64,000 nt of DNA from Bradyrhizobium sp. WSM1417 (GCF_000515415.1 NZ_KI911783.1:226501-290500); one strand, 5' to 3'. Counted from the stretch's first letter, positions 52,226 to 61,075 are shown. Notes: generated by a model not told the origin, from the sequence alone. Numbers and translations: made by a program.

Positions 52226-53325
52226 TCCGCGGCCTCCTTCAAGGCATCAGGCGCATTGGCATTGGTGAATTCCTTGCGCAGCTTGCGCAACAGGCCGAGC
52301 TCGGACTGGAAGTCGACATAGTGCGGCAGCTTCAAATGTTCGACGAAGCCGGTCGCCTGGACGTTGTCCGAATGCGACATCACGAATTCTTCGTCTTGCG
52401 CAGGGGCGAGTGTCTCTTCGCCGAGCTCGCGCGCACGCAACGCGCGGTCGACCAGCGCCATCGACATGGTCTTGCGCTCGCTCTGGCCGAAAGCGAGGCC
52501 ATAGCCGCGGGTGAAGCACGGCGCTTCGGTCGCGGAGCCCTTGAACTGGTTGACCATCTGACACTCGGTGAGCTCGATCGAGCCGAGCGGCACGGCGAAG
52601 CCGGCGTCTTCCGCCGAAAATTCGACCTCGACCTCGCCGAAGCGGATTTCCCCGGCGAATGGATGGTTGCGGCCATAGCCGCGCTGGGTGGAATAGCCCA
52701 TCGCCAGCAAGAAGCCTTCGTCGCCACGCGCGAGATTTTGCAGGCGCAGGTCACGATCCGCCGGAAAGTTCAGCGGCTCGCGGGTGAGGTCGCCGACGCT
52801 GGCGCCCTCTTCCGCTTGCGGCGAGGATTCGATCAGGCCGTCGCGGCCGAGAATATCGGTCACCCGCGGCGTGGGCGCCGTAGAGGCTTCGGCCGTCGCA
52901 GGCTGCTCCGGCACAAAGCCTTCGACGAGCGAGGGATCGAGCAAACGGTGGGTATAGTCGAAGGTCGGGCCGAGGATCTGGCCGCCGGGAATGTCCTTGA
53001 AGGTCGAGGACACCCGCCGCTGCACCCGCATCGCGCCGGTCTCGACCGGCTCGCTGGCGCCGAAGCGCGGCAGCGTGGCGCGGAAGGCGCGGACCAGGAA
53101 GATCGCCTCGATCAAATCGCCACGCGCCTGCTTGATGGCGAGCGCCGCGAGCTCGCGGTCATAGAGCGAGCCTTCGCTCATGACGCGGTCCACGGCGAGG
53201 CCGAGCTGCTCCGAGATCTGGTCGAGCGAGATTTCCGGCACGCTTTGGTCGCCGCGCCGTGCATTGGCGAGCAGGCGATGGGCGTTCTCGATGGCGCGTT
53301 CGCCGCCTTTGACTGCGACATACAT
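52222..53325 (-). CDS. phnI: Carbon-phosphorus lyase core protein PhnI
   Basis: A 367-aa subunit that, with PhnG, PhnH and PhnL, joins the phosphonate to ribose of ATP and releases adenine. MYVAVKGGERAIENAHRLLA is the standard N-terminus; later ARGDEGFLLAMGYSTQRGYGRNHPFAGEIR-like landmarks (around residue 200-230) and GYGLAFGQSERKTMSMALVD fit. It starts 4 nt after phnH. Confidence 0.96.
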   Translation of the reverse strand: MYVAVKGGERAIENAHRLLANARRGDQSVPEISLDQISEQLGLAVDRVMSEGSLYDRELAALAIKQARGDLIEAIFLVRAFRATLPRFGASEPVETGAMRVQRRVSSTFKDIPGGQILGPTFDYTHRLLDPSLVEGFVPEQPATAEASTAPTPRVTDILGRDGLIESSPQAEEGASVGDLTREPLNFPADRDLRLQNLARGDEGFLLAMGYSTQRGYGRNHPFAGEIRFGEVEVEFSAEDAGFAVPLGSIELTECQMVNQFKGSATEAPCFTRGYGLAFGQSERKTMSMALVDRALRARELGEETLAPAQDEEFVMSHSDNVQATGFVEHLKLPHYVDFQSELGLLRKLRKEFTNANAPDALKEAAE

Positions 53326-53329
53326 GCGG

Positions 53330-53938
53330 CTAGCTTCCCTTGTTCACGACACGCGTGGTGCGCGGGATCGCAACCAAGGCATCGTCGGCGACCAGCACCA
53401 CATCGGTGCCGCGCGGAAACAGCGTTTCGTTAACGCGCAGGCGCTCGAACAAGTCGAACGGCTTGATCGAGGCCTTGAGCGTCGCGACACCATCGATGCC
53501 GGGACCGCGCAGCTCGAAGCTGCGTCCTGCGTCCAGGCTCTCGACCTGCAGGATCAACGTCGTCGACCGATCCGGATATTCGCTGGTGCCCAGCGCGAAG
53601 CGCTCGAGCGAAGGCAGCGCCGCCCCGTCACTGATCAGCGCAAAGCTTGCGATCGAGGAATCCTGCACCATCGGCGCGCCCGTGTGGAACTTCAGCCATT
53701 TTGTCACGTCGGTGCTGTCCGACATGCGCGCATCGAGCCAGAGCGGCGTGTCGTGGTCGAACAGCGTCAGCGCGATCGCGGCCGTGCCGCGCATCATCGT
53801 ATGAGGCGCTCCTGACGTCGGCACGATGCGCCGGACCGAGCTCGGCCGCGCCATCGCGTCCATCACCGAGCGAAAGGTCGATTGTGCTGACAGCACCTTG
53901 TCGGCGAACCCCGGCGGCAGTTCCGCAATCGTGGTCAT
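53330..53938 (-). CDS. phnH: Phosphonate C-P lyase system protein PhnH
   Basis: A 202-aa core subunit. TTIAELPPGFADKVLSAQSTFR, then VMDAMARPSSVRRI and FELRGPGIDGVATL match the family. I chose ATG 53938 (MTTIAELP) since phnG ends 4 nt away; the upstream ATG lies inside phnG. Confidence 0.96.
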   Translation of the reverse strand: MTTIAELPPGFADKVLSAQSTFRSVMDAMARPSSVRRIVPTSGAPHTMMRGTAAIALTLFDHDTPLWLDARMSDSTDVTKWLKFHTGAPMVQDSSIASFALISDGAALPSLERFALGTSEYPDRSTTLILQVESLDAGRSFELRGPGIDGVATLKASIKPFDLFERLRVNETLFPRGTDVVLVADDALVAIPRTTRVVNKGS

Positions 53939-53942
53939 GATC

Positions 53943-54398
53943 TCACCCCTCACCGCGCACCATGGTGTAGAAATCAACCTTCGTCGCGGCGGTCTCGGCC
54001 GCCGCCTGCTTGCGCTTAACCATCAGTTGCTCACGCAACGGCGCGATGATGTCGCGCTCCGCTGCGCCGCCGAAATCGCTGGACTGCACCAGCGCATCGC
54101 ACAGCGCGATCAGCCGCGCCTTCTCGCCGTCGCGACCGAGCGTGTAGCCGAAACCGACCTCGCCGCTCGCGAGCCTGACAGCCGCGCGCGACACTGTCGC
54201 TTCGCCGATATTGAACGGCGCACCGTCGCCGCCGACCCGGCCGCGCAGCATGACGAGGCCGTTTTCCGGCGCGCGCAGATCCTGATGCGCCGGCAAAGCG
54301 AGAGCGCTGAGACGAGCGGCGATCTCGCCCGCCTCCGCGTGCGCCAGCACGGCCATTGCGGCCTGGCGCTGGGCTTGCTGATTGTTGTGCTGGGTCAT
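53943..54398 (-). CDS. phnG: Phosphonate C-P lyase system protein PhnG
   Basis: A 151-aa core subunit and first gene of the operon. RAPENGLVMLRGRVGGDGAPF and GEATVSRAAVRLASGEVGFGYTLGRD (landmarks about residues 42-88) fit PhnG. ATG 54398 has GGTGGA four nt upstream; an in-frame GTG lies 9 nt earlier. A Pho-like box and a PhnF-type operator lie 40-100 nt upstream. Confidence 0.95.
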   Translation of the reverse strand: MTQHNNQQAQRQAAMAVLAHAEAGEIAARLSALALPAHQDLRAPENGLVMLRGRVGGDGAPFNIGEATVSRAAVRLASGEVGFGYTLGRDGEKARLIALCDALVQSSDFGGAAERDIIAPLREQLMVKRKQAAAETAATKVDFYTMVRGEG

Positions 54399-54436
54399 CA
54401 GATCCACCGAAACTTTCTGCAGAACTTGCCGAATCC

Positions 54437-54462
54437 AAGTTGTCTATGATACTAGACAACTT
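54437..54462. promoter_or_regulatory. Perfect inverted repeat, candidate PhnF operator
   Basis: AAGTTGTCTA and TAGACAACTT are perfect 10-bp inverted arms with a 6-nt spacer TGATAC. It lies 39 nt before phnG and 65 nt before the divergent phnF gene, suiting control of both. GntR/HutC-type regulators such as PhnF bind repeats of this sort. Confidence 0.8.
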
Positions 54463-54476
54463 GATAGCGGAGCGCC

Positions 54477-54494
54477 ATGACTGTTTCGTGACAA
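54477..54494 (-). promoter_or_regulatory. Pho box for phnG operon
   Basis: On the minus strand TTGTCAC, 4 nt, CAGTCAT: two 7-mers matching CTGTCAT at 5 and 6 of 7 bases with the right 11-bp period. It lies upstream of the PhnF operator relative to phnG, so PhoB activation and PhnF repression could both act at one promoter. Confidence 0.6.
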
Positions 54495-54526
54495 AGGCGT
54501 GATTTCTGGAGTAGCTTCCCGGCCAC

Positions 54527-55255
54527 ATGAGCATGCAGGACACAGCCTCCTCCGGCGTCGCGTTGTGGCGCCTCGTTGCCGACGGCATCGAGCGCGGCAT
54601 CGCCGACGGCCGCTTTGCGGCCGGCGACAAGCTGCCGGGCGAAGTGGAGATCGCCGAAACCTATCGCGTGAACCGCCACACCGTGCGGCGCGCGCTGGCC
54701 GCGCTGGCCGAGCGCGGCATCGTGCGGGCCGAACGCGGCAGCGGAACTTATGTCGAGGCGCAGAAGCTCGCCTACCCGCTGCGCTCGCGGACCCGTTTCT
54801 CCGAGATCGTCGGCGCGGACGGCCGCGAACCGCATGGCCGGTTGATCGAGGCGTCCGATGATGTCGCGACCCGCGAACTCGCGCGCGAACTTGGATTGAA
54901 GACCGGCGCACCACTGGTGCGGATCGAGGCGATGCGCCTCGCCGACCGCACGCCGATCTGCGTCTCCACGACCTGGCTGTCGGCGCAGCTATTCCCCGGT
55001 GCGGGCGACGTCTTTGCCGCGACCCGCTCGATGACGAAGTTGCTTGAGCATTACGGCGTTCGCGACTATCGCCGCGGCGCGACCCGGATCACCGCCGGCA
55101 TCGTCGACGCAACCGACGCCGCACGGCTCGATCTGGCGCTCGGACGACCGATCCTGGTGGTCGATGCCACCGACCACGCTCTCGACGGCAAGCCGCTGGT
55201 CACCAAGCATTCGCGGTTTGCCGCGGAGCGGGTGGAGTTTCTGGTGGAGCCGTAG
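54527..55255 (+). CDS. phnF: Phosphonate operon GntR-family regulator PhnF
   Basis: A 242-aa HutC-subgroup GntR regulator. The winged helix includes LPGEVEIAETYRVNRHTVRRALAALAERGIV (landmark residues about 37-67) and a UTRA ligand domain follows (LREA-like GAPLVRIEAMRLADRTPIC, FPGAGDVFAATR). Divergent from phnG, it is expected to repress it in the absence of phosphonate or under other cues. Candidate operator at 54437-54462. Confidence 0.95.
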   Translation: MSMQDTASSGVALWRLVADGIERGIADGRFAAGDKLPGEVEIAETYRVNRHTVRRALAALAERGIVRAERGSGTYVEAQKLAYPLRSRTRFSEIVGADGREPHGRLIEASDDVATRELARELGLKTGAPLVRIEAMRLADRTPICVSTTWLSAQLFPGAGDVFAATRSMTKLLEHYGVRDYRRGATRITAGIVDATDAARLDLALGRPILVVDATDHALDGKPLVTKHSRFAAERVEFLVEP

Positions 55256-55270
55256 GGTGGGCTGCTTGTT

Positions 55271-55409
55271 CTCCCTCGCCCCGTTCTTACGGGGAGAGGG
55301 TTGGGGTGAGGGGCTGCCTCCACAATCATCGTAAGAGACGGACTCGCGGAGAGTCCCCCTCACCCGCCGCGCTGCGCGCGTCGGCCTCTCCCCGCAAGCG
55401 GGGAGAGGC
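55271..55409. repeat. Intergenic palindromic repeat (family D)
   Basis: CTCCCTCGCCCCGTTCTTACG and its partner side carry CCCCGTTC/GGGGAGAGG hairpins; the right arm is CCTCTCCCCGCAAGCGGGG. It lies between the convergent phnF and phnE2 genes. Confidence 0.8.
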
Positions 55410-55415
55410 GAAGAC

Positions 55416-56264
55416 CTACGCCACCGCCCTTCGGCCAATGATCGCAAACCGCAGCTTGCCCGAGACGAAATCGATCGCGGCGACCGCGACCAGGATCATC
55501 AGGATCAGGAACGACACCTTCTGCCATTCCAGCACGCGGATCTGCTCCGCGAGCTGGAGGCCGATGCCGCCGGCGCCGACGATGCCGATGATGGTGGCCG
55601 AGCGCGTGTTCGACTCGATGAAATAGAGCACTTGGCCGGCGATCACGGGCAGGACCTGCGGCAGCAGACCGAAGCGGATCTCGTGCAGCGCGCTGCCACC
55701 GGAGGCGCGGATGCCCTCGACCTGCTTCTGGTCCGCGCCCTCGATCGCCTCCGAGAACAGCTTTCCAAAGGCGCCGAAATCCGACACGGCAATGGCGAGC
55801 ACGCCGGCAAACGGGCCGAGCCCGACCACGTTGATCCACACCAGCGCCCAGATCAGCGTGTCGATGCCGCGGATCGAATCGAGGAAGCGGCGGACAGGGA
55901 AGCGCAGCAGCTTTGACGGCACCACGTTACGCGCGGCAAGAAGACTGATCGGCAGCGCGAACAGTGCAGCCAGCGTCGTGCCGAGCAGCGCGATCGACAG
56001 CGTCTCACCCAGCGCCTTCAGATAGATCGGCAACGACGAGCCGGGATCCGGCGGGATCATCATCAGGCTGATCCAGCCGAGCTGACTGAGACCGGCGACG
56101 AAGCGCGAGGGCGAGAAATCGAGATCGACCAGGCCATAGACCAGGATCGCGAACGCCGCGACGATCATCACCGGCATGGCGAGCCGCGCCGAGGCCGGCC
56201 GGGCGAACACGTCGGGGTAGCGCGCGCGAAGCGCCGCGGTGTCGGTCTCCTGCGGTCCCGTCAC
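55416..56264 (-). CDS. phnE: Phosphonate ABC transporter permease PhnE (second copy)
   Basis: A 282-aa inner-membrane permease with about six spans. GETLSIALLGTTLAALFALP and SDFGAFGKLFSEAIEGADQK then LPQVLPVIAGQVLYFIESN carry the EAA-type loop. It forms a heterodimer with the upstream PhnE. I chose GTG 56264: AGGAGG precedes it by 7 nt and it overlaps the upstream TGA; the 56303 ATG lies inside that gene. Last gene of phnCDEE. Confidence 0.93.
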   Translation of the reverse strand: MTGPQETDTAALRARYPDVFARPASARLAMPVMIVAAFAILVYGLVDLDFSPSRFVAGLSQLGWISLMMIPPDPGSSLPIYLKALGETLSIALLGTTLAALFALPISLLAARNVVPSKLLRFPVRRFLDSIRGIDTLIWALVWINVVGLGPFAGVLAIAVSDFGAFGKLFSEAIEGADQKQVEGIRASGGSALHEIRFGLLPQVLPVIAGQVLYFIESNTRSATIIGIVGAGGIGLQLAEQIRVLEWQKVSFLILMILVAVAAIDFVSGKLRFAIIGRRAVA

Positions 56265-57145
56265 GTCCGCGCCTCCTTGCCGAACAGACGGCCGCGCAGC
56301 CATCCGGTGCTGATGTCGATGATGAAGACCGTGACGATGATGGTGAGCAGGATGGCGCTGACGTCGGAGTAATAGAACTTGCGGATGGCGACGACGAGCT
56401 CCTGGCCGATGCCGCCCGCGCCGACGAATCCCATCACTGAGGCCTCGCGGACGTTGATCTCGAAACGCAGCAGCGCGTAGCTGGCATAGCCTGCCGTGAC
56501 CTGCGGAAGGATGGCGAAGCGCATGCAGGAGAGCCAGCTCGCGCCGGTTGAGCGGACGCCTTCGACCGGCTTCATGTCGGCGTTCTCGACGATCTCCGAG
56601 AACAGCTTTCCGAGTGCGCCCGTAGAGTGAATCGCGATCGCCAGCACACCCGCCATCGGACCGAGCCCGAAGGCGATCACGAAGATCAGCGCAAAGACGA
56701 TGCCGGGGACGGTGCGGGCGAATTCGAGCAGGCGCCGCATCGTGAAGCGCAGCCAGGGCGCGGGCGAGGTGTTTTCAGCCGCGAGGAAATTCAGGCAGAA
56801 TGCAAAAGTCGCGCCGATCAACGTGCCGACATAGGAGATCAGCAGGGTCTCGCCCAGCATCCTCAGCCATTTACGCCAGCCCCACAGCCATTCGCCGACA
56901 TCGGTCCAAACCCGCTGTCCGCTGTCGAGTGTGAGGATCCGGTCGAAATAGCTGATGAAGTTGCCGTAGTGGGCGAACAGCGTGCGCAGATTCACTTCGG
57001 CGCCGATCGCCGCCAGACACAATGCAGCGGCGAACACCACGGCTCCGAACAGGAGGCGCCATCGCCTGCGCGCGACCGCCTGGCGATAGGCGGCGTTGAG
57101 CACGGCGAGCTGCTGCTCGGGGAGGATCGAAACCGCGACGGTCAT
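56261..57145 (-). CDS. phnE: Phosphonate ABC transporter permease PhnE (first copy)
   Basis: A 294-aa permease. A long N-terminal part with one span (residues about 30-48) is followed by GETLLISYVGTLIGATFAF and HSTGALGKLFSEIVENADMK (EAA loop), as in PhnE. It overlaps the next phnE by GTGA. A stem-loop separates it from phnD. Confidence 0.95.
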   Translation of the reverse strand: MTVAVSILPEQQLAVLNAAYRQAVARRRWRLLFGAVVFAAALCLAAIGAEVNLRTLFAHYGNFISYFDRILTLDSGQRVWTDVGEWLWGWRKWLRMLGETLLISYVGTLIGATFAFCLNFLAAENTSPAPWLRFTMRRLLEFARTVPGIVFALIFVIAFGLGPMAGVLAIAIHSTGALGKLFSEIVENADMKPVEGVRSTGASWLSCMRFAILPQVTAGYASYALLRFEINVREASVMGFVGAGGIGQELVVAIRKFYYSDVSAILLTIIVTVFIIDISTGWLRGRLFGKEART

Positions 57146-57177
57146 CTGATCAGGAAAGGTGGTCGATCAAAGAGAAA

Positions 57178-57201
57178 GAGCCGGGTCCATCGACCCGGCT
57201 C
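57178..57201 (-). terminator. Intra-operon stem-loop between phnD and phnE
   Basis: GAGCCGGGTC pairs perfectly with GACCCGGCTC over a 4-nt loop, followed on the minus strand by TTTCTCTTTG. It lies just after phnD and before phnE. Such structures usually cause partial termination or protect the binding-protein mRNA, raising PhnD above permease levels. Confidence 0.75.
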
Positions 57202-57221
57202 CAGTGGCATCGTCCCGATAC

Positions 57222-58157
57222 TCAGGACGCCTTCTTCTTACGCAGCGCATCGACGAACTTGATCAGCTCGATCGTGCCATCCCAATCCTTGGTGGTCGCG
57301 GGATGAAAGCCCTTCTTCTGGCCGTCCTGGAGGCGGTCGAAGGCAGCCTTGTCCTTGGCCGGCGCGTCGAAGAACGCCTTGGCGATCGCGGCCTTGGCCT
57401 CTTCCGGCAGATCGGAATTGTAGGCATAGGGGCCGTTGATGATCGGCGCCGATTTGTGGATGATGCGGAAATCGTCCTTCTTCATCGCCGAGCCGTCGGC
57501 ATTCTTCAGCATGCCCTTGGTCAGCATCTGCGCCAGCGTCGAATCGTCATCGCTGGTCCACTGGTTGGCGGCTACGTCCACCGTGCCCTGCGCCAGTGCC
57601 AGGATCGCGTTCTCGTGGCTGCCGGTGAAGACGACCTTGCTGAAATAGGTGTCGGCATCCGTGATGCCCATCTTGTCGAGCTCGAAGCGCGGCACGTTGT
57701 TGCCGGAGGTCGAGTTCGGGTCGACCAAGCCGAGGTTCTTGCCGTTGAGCTGGTCGATACTCTTGTAAGGGCTGCTCGCCTTGACGAAGAACACCGAGTA
57801 GTAGCCGGTCGAGCCGTCGGAGTTGATGTCGTTGGCGAAAGCGTCGGTCTTGACGCCGGTCAGGCGGGCGCGGGCGAACGAGGCCGAGCCATAGCTCGCG
57901 ATGTGGATATTGCCGGCACGCTGGCCTTCGATCACGGCGGCGTAGTCGTTGGCGATGCGCAGCGTGACTTTCACGCCCAGTTCCTTGGAGAGATAGCTCA
58001 TGAACGGCGCCCAGCGCTCGGTGACGCCCGAGGCATTTTCCGCCGGAATGACCGCGAAGGTCAGCTCGGGATATTTGGCTTTCCAATCCTCGGCGGAAGC
58101 CGAAGCCGTGAACGCGAGCGCGGCGGCGCCGGCAAGAATCAATCTGCGAGTAATCAT
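57222..58157 (-). CDS. phnD: Phosphonate ABC transporter binding protein PhnD
   Basis: A 311-aa periplasmic phosphonate-binding protein. Signal peptide about residues 1-22 (ASASA-EDW). FAVIPAENASGVTERWAPFMSYLS and GSASFARARLTG, then LVDPNSTSGNNVPRFEL and TGSHENAILALAQGTVDVA (phosphonate contacts) are typical. ATG 58157 follows GAGG by 5 nt. phnC ends 63 nt upstream. Confidence 0.96.
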   Translation of the reverse strand: MITRRLILAGAAALAFTASASAEDWKAKYPELTFAVIPAENASGVTERWAPFMSYLSKELGVKVTLRIANDYAAVIEGQRAGNIHIASYGSASFARARLTGVKTDAFANDINSDGSTGYYSVFFVKASSPYKSIDQLNGKNLGLVDPNSTSGNNVPRFELDKMGITDADTYFSKVVFTGSHENAILALAQGTVDVAANQWTSDDDSTLAQMLTKGMLKNADGSAMKKDDFRIIHKSAPIINGPYAYNSDLPEEAKAAIAKAFFDAPAKDKAAFDRLQDGQKKGFHPATTKDWDGTIELIKFVDALRKKKAS

Positions 58158-58220
58158 GATAGCCTCTTCATGGGTTGAGGTCGGTTGACGCAAAACTGGT
58201 GATGACTGATGCGGCGCAGC

Positions 58221-59030
58221 TCAGGCGGCAGCCGCCGTTCCAAGCGCCGGAATGCCCTGTCGCACCGGTGCAGGCGTGCCGCCCATGACATCGGCGGCTT
58301 CGAGATCGTAGAGCTCGCGCGCAACGTGCTCGGTCAATTCGGCTGGCGCGCCGTCGAACACCACGCGCCCCTGGGCCATGCCGATCAGGCGGTCGCAATA
58401 GCTGCGCGCCAGGTCGAGCGAATGCAGATTGCAGAGCACGGTGATGCCGAAATGCTTGTTGATGCGCAGCAGCGCATCCATCACGATCTTGGTGTTGCGC
58501 GGATCGAGCGAGGCGATCGGCTCGTCGGCGAGGATGATGTCTGGCTGCTGCACCAGCGCGCGGGCGATCGCCACGCGCTGCTGCTGGCCGCCGGAGAGCT
58601 GGTCGGCGCGCTGGGCTGCAAGCGGGGCGATGTCGAACTGTTCGAGCGCGGACATCGCCAGCCCCTTGTCCTGCTCGGGCCAGGTCTGCGACAGCGAGCG
58701 CCAGGCCGGCATCGTCGCGAGTCGTCCCATTAGGACATTGGTGAGAACATCGAGCCGGCCGACCAGATTGAACTGCTGAAAGATCATCGCCGAGCGCGCC
58801 CGCCACTGCCGCAGCTCCTTGCCGCGCAGCGCGGTGACGTCGAGACCGTCGAACAGGATGCGGCCCCGCGAAGGGGTCGCGAGACGGTTGATGGTCCGCA
58901 GCAGGGTCGACTTGCCGGCGCCAGAGCGTCCGATCACGCCGACGAAACCGCCGGGAGAGACTTGAAACGAGGCGTCGTCCACCGCGGCTTTCACGCCGAA
59001 GCGACACGTCAGACCTTCAACCACCAGCAT
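58221..59030 (-). CDS. phnC: Phosphonate ABC transporter ATP-binding protein PhnC
   Basis: A 269-aa ATPase. Walker A is [16 protein letters not shown], signature [15 protein letters not shown], Walker [38 protein letters not shown] is typical of PhnC. It is the first gene of phnCDEE; a Pho box lies 44 nt before the ATG. Confidence 0.96.
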   Translation of the reverse strand: MLVVEGLTCRFGVKAAVDDASFQVSPGGFVGVIGRSGAGKSTLLRTINRLATPSRGRILFDGLDVTALRGKELRQWRARSAMIFQQFNLVGRLDVLTNVLMGRLATMPAWRSLSQTWPEQDKGLAMSALEQFDIAPLAAQRADQLSGGQQQRVAIARALVQQPDIILADEPIASLDPRNTKIVMDALLRINKHFGITVLCNLHSLDLARSYCDRLIGMAQGRVVFDGAPAELTEHVARELYDLEAADVMGGTPAPVRQGIPALGTAAAA

Positions 59031-59073
59031 GCAGAGCTCCAGAGTAGCTGGGACCCACCGCTAACGCCGGCGC

Positions 59074-59091
59074 TTGACACTTGTGTGACAC
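59074..59091 (-). promoter_or_regulatory. Pho box for phnCDEE
   Basis: On the minus strand GTGTCAC, 4 nt, GTGTCAA: two 7-mers matching CTGTCAT at 5 of 7 bases each with 11-bp period, 44 nt before phnC. Confidence 0.55.
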
Positions 59092-59139
59092 GGACGTTGC
59101 GGTGCGGCGATCCTACGCACGCCATCCACTGTTCTTGCC

Positions 59140-59168
59140 CTGTCATCGCGTCGTCATGACATTGTCAT
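59140..59168 (+). promoter_or_regulatory. Triple Pho-box heptamer array for acetyltransferase-phnM2 operon
   Basis: Three heptamers CTGTCAT, TCGTCAT and TTGTCAT lie at exact 11-bp steps on the plus strand, 45 nt before the acetyltransferase start. The first is the perfect Pho consensus. Three units allow cooperative PhoB binding. Confidence 0.75.
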
Positions 59169-59213
59169 CAAGCCGCTCGAAGAGAAACGCCCGCCCTCTC
59201 GTTCGGATGCAAC

Positions 59214-59885
59214 ATGGCCGCCAAAGCTCTTTCAGTCCAGCCGACTGTCGATTCCTCGGCGAAGCTGCACGACGCCAGGCTTGGGGCCTACACGGAGGTC
59301 GGCGCGCGCACGATCCTGCACGAAGTGACGATGGGCGATTACTCCTATGTCGTGAACGACGCCCAGATCACCTACACCACCATCGGAAAATTCTGCTCGA
59401 TCGCGGCGATGACGCGGATCAATCCGGGCAATCACCCGATGCACCGCGCCACGCAGGCGCACTTCACCTATCGTTCGAGCGCCTATTTCGAAGGCGAGAG
59501 CGACGACACCGACTTCTTCGACTGGCGGCGCCAGCATCACGTCCATATCGGCCATGACGTCTGGATCGGCCATGGCGCGATCGTGCTGCCGGGTCGCAAC
59601 ATCGGCACCGGCGCGGTGATCGCGGGCGGCGCCATCGTCACCAAGGACGTGCCGGCCTACACCATCATCGCCGGCAATCCGGCGCGCATCGTGCGCCGGC
59701 GGTTCTCGGAAGAGGTTGCCGGACGGCTCGCCAGCCTCGCCTGGTGGGATTGGGATCACGACAAATTGCGTGCAGCATTGCCCGATTTCCGCAAGCTCGG
59801 GATTGAAGATTTCCTCTCGACATATGAAGCACGAGGAAGTTCTCTCAACAATTCTGTTGGCAGCAAACCAAGCGCGGTCGCGTGA
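59214..59885 (+). CDS. Hexapeptide-repeat acetyltransferase of phn locus (DapH/GlmU-like)
   Basis: A 223-aa left-handed beta-helix acyltransferase. Hexapeptide turns run through KLHDARLGAYTEVGARTIL and VHIGHDVWIGHGAIVLPGRNIGTGAVIAGGAIVTKDVPAYTIIAGNPARIV (landmark residues about 110-160), with the catalytic His near HHVHIGHD. It matches the phosphonate-linked xenobiotic-acyltransferase-like family found in C-P lyase operons; its likely role is acetylation of aminoalkylphosphonates, as PhnO does in other bacteria. It overlaps phnM2 by GTGA. Confidence 0.92.
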   Translation: MAAKALSVQPTVDSSAKLHDARLGAYTEVGARTILHEVTMGDYSYVVNDAQITYTTIGKFCSIAAMTRINPGNHPMHRATQAHFTYRSSAYFEGESDDTDFFDWRRQHHVHIGHDVWIGHGAIVLPGRNIGTGAVIAGGAIVTKDVPAYTIIAGNPARIVRRRFSEEVAGRLASLAWWDWDHDKLRAALPDFRKLGIEDFLSTYEARGSSLNNSVGSKPSAVA

Positions 59886-61075
59886 CAGACATTTTCCTTG
59901 AGGGCGGCCGGACCCTGATCGGCTCCGAGCTCGTCGGAACTTCTCTTGCCCTGTCCGGAGCGGACATCGCGGAGGTCGATGCCTCTCGCGGCCGGGCGCG
60001 GCTTGCGATCGACGCGCGCGACTTGCTGGTCCTGCCGGGCATCGTCGATCTGCATGGCGATGCCTTCGAGCGCCAGATGATGCCGCGCGCCGGGGTCGAT
60101 TTTCCGATCGACGTGGCGCTCGCCGATAGCGACCGCCAGGCGATCAGCAACGGTATCACCACGGTGTTTCACGCCACGACCTGTTCGTGGGAGCCGGGCC
60201 TGCGCAGCGCCGACAATGCGCGCAGCCTGATGGAGGCGATCGAACGGCAGCGCCCGCAGTTTGCCGCCGACACCCGCTTTCACCTGCGCCACGAGACCTA
60301 CAATCTCGATGCGGAAACCGAGATCAGCCAGTGGCTCGCTGAGGGCCGCGTCGACCTGTTCGCCTTCAACGACCACATGGACGGGACGGTTGGGGACATG
60401 GCCAAGCCCCGCAAGCGCAACCGCATGGTGGAGCGCACCGGTCTGTCGAGCGAGGAATTCGACCGGCTGGTCGGACACGTGCTTTCGCGCGCCAGTGAAG
60501 TGCCGGCTTCCGTGTCGCGGCTCGCCGCGACAGCCCGCGCCGCCGAGGTGCGAATGCTCTCGCATGACGATGCGACACCGGCGATGCGCGAGGGCTTTCG
60601 CGCCATGGGCGTGGCGATCGCGGAGTTTCCGATCAACGAGGAGACGGCGCGAGTGGCGGCAAGCCATGGTGACGCCATCGTCTACGGCGCACCGAACGTC
60701 GTGCGCGGCGGCAGCCACACCGGGTGGACCAAGGCATCCGACATGATCGCCAAAGGGCTCTGCTCGGTGCTGGCCTCGGACTACTACTATCCCGCGCAGC
60801 TGCTCGCTGCGTTCCGGCTCGCCGCCGATGGCGTGCTGCCGCTGACCGAAGCCTGGAACCTGGTTTCCGCCGCGCCGGCGCGCGCGACCGGCCTTGTCGA
60901 TCGCGGCGTGCTCGCGAAAGGACGGCGCGCGGACATTCTGCTGGTCGACGACAGCATGCCGCTGCGGCCGCGGCTGATCGCCGTCATATCAGGCGGCAAG
61001 CTCGTGCATCTCACCGACGCGACGCGGTTGCTCGGCATGGCAGCTACCCCGCGCGAAGCTGTCGTCGCGGCATAA
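59882..61075 (+). CDS. phnM: Second PhnM-like ribosyl-phosphonate triphosphate hydrolase
   Basis: A 397-aa amidohydrolase-fold protein like PhnM but distinct from the 48652 copy. LVLPGIVDLHGDAFERQMMP replaces the HTDHLE of the classical enzyme (HGDAFE), and RHETYNLDAETE, FAFNDHMDG, SHDDATPAMREG and GAPNVVRGGSHTGW carry the remaining metal ligands. It begins at GTG overlapping the acetyltransferase stop. It may act on another ribosyl or phosphonate intermediate. Confidence 0.93.
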   Translation: MTDIFLEGGRTLIGSELVGTSLALSGADIAEVDASRGRARLAIDARDLLVLPGIVDLHGDAFERQMMPRAGVDFPIDVALADSDRQAISNGITTVFHATTCSWEPGLRSADNARSLMEAIERQRPQFAADTRFHLRHETYNLDAETEISQWLAEGRVDLFAFNDHMDGTVGDMAKPRKRNRMVERTGLSSEEFDRLVGHVLSRASEVPASVSRLAATARAAEVRMLSHDDATPAMREGFRAMGVAIAEFPINEETARVAASHGDAIVYGAPNVVRGGSHTGWTKASDMIAKGLCSVLASDYYYPAQLLAAFRLAADGVLPLTEAWNLVSAAPARATGLVDRGVLAKGRRADILLVDDSMPLRPRLIAVISGGKLVHLTDATRLLGMAATPREAVVAA

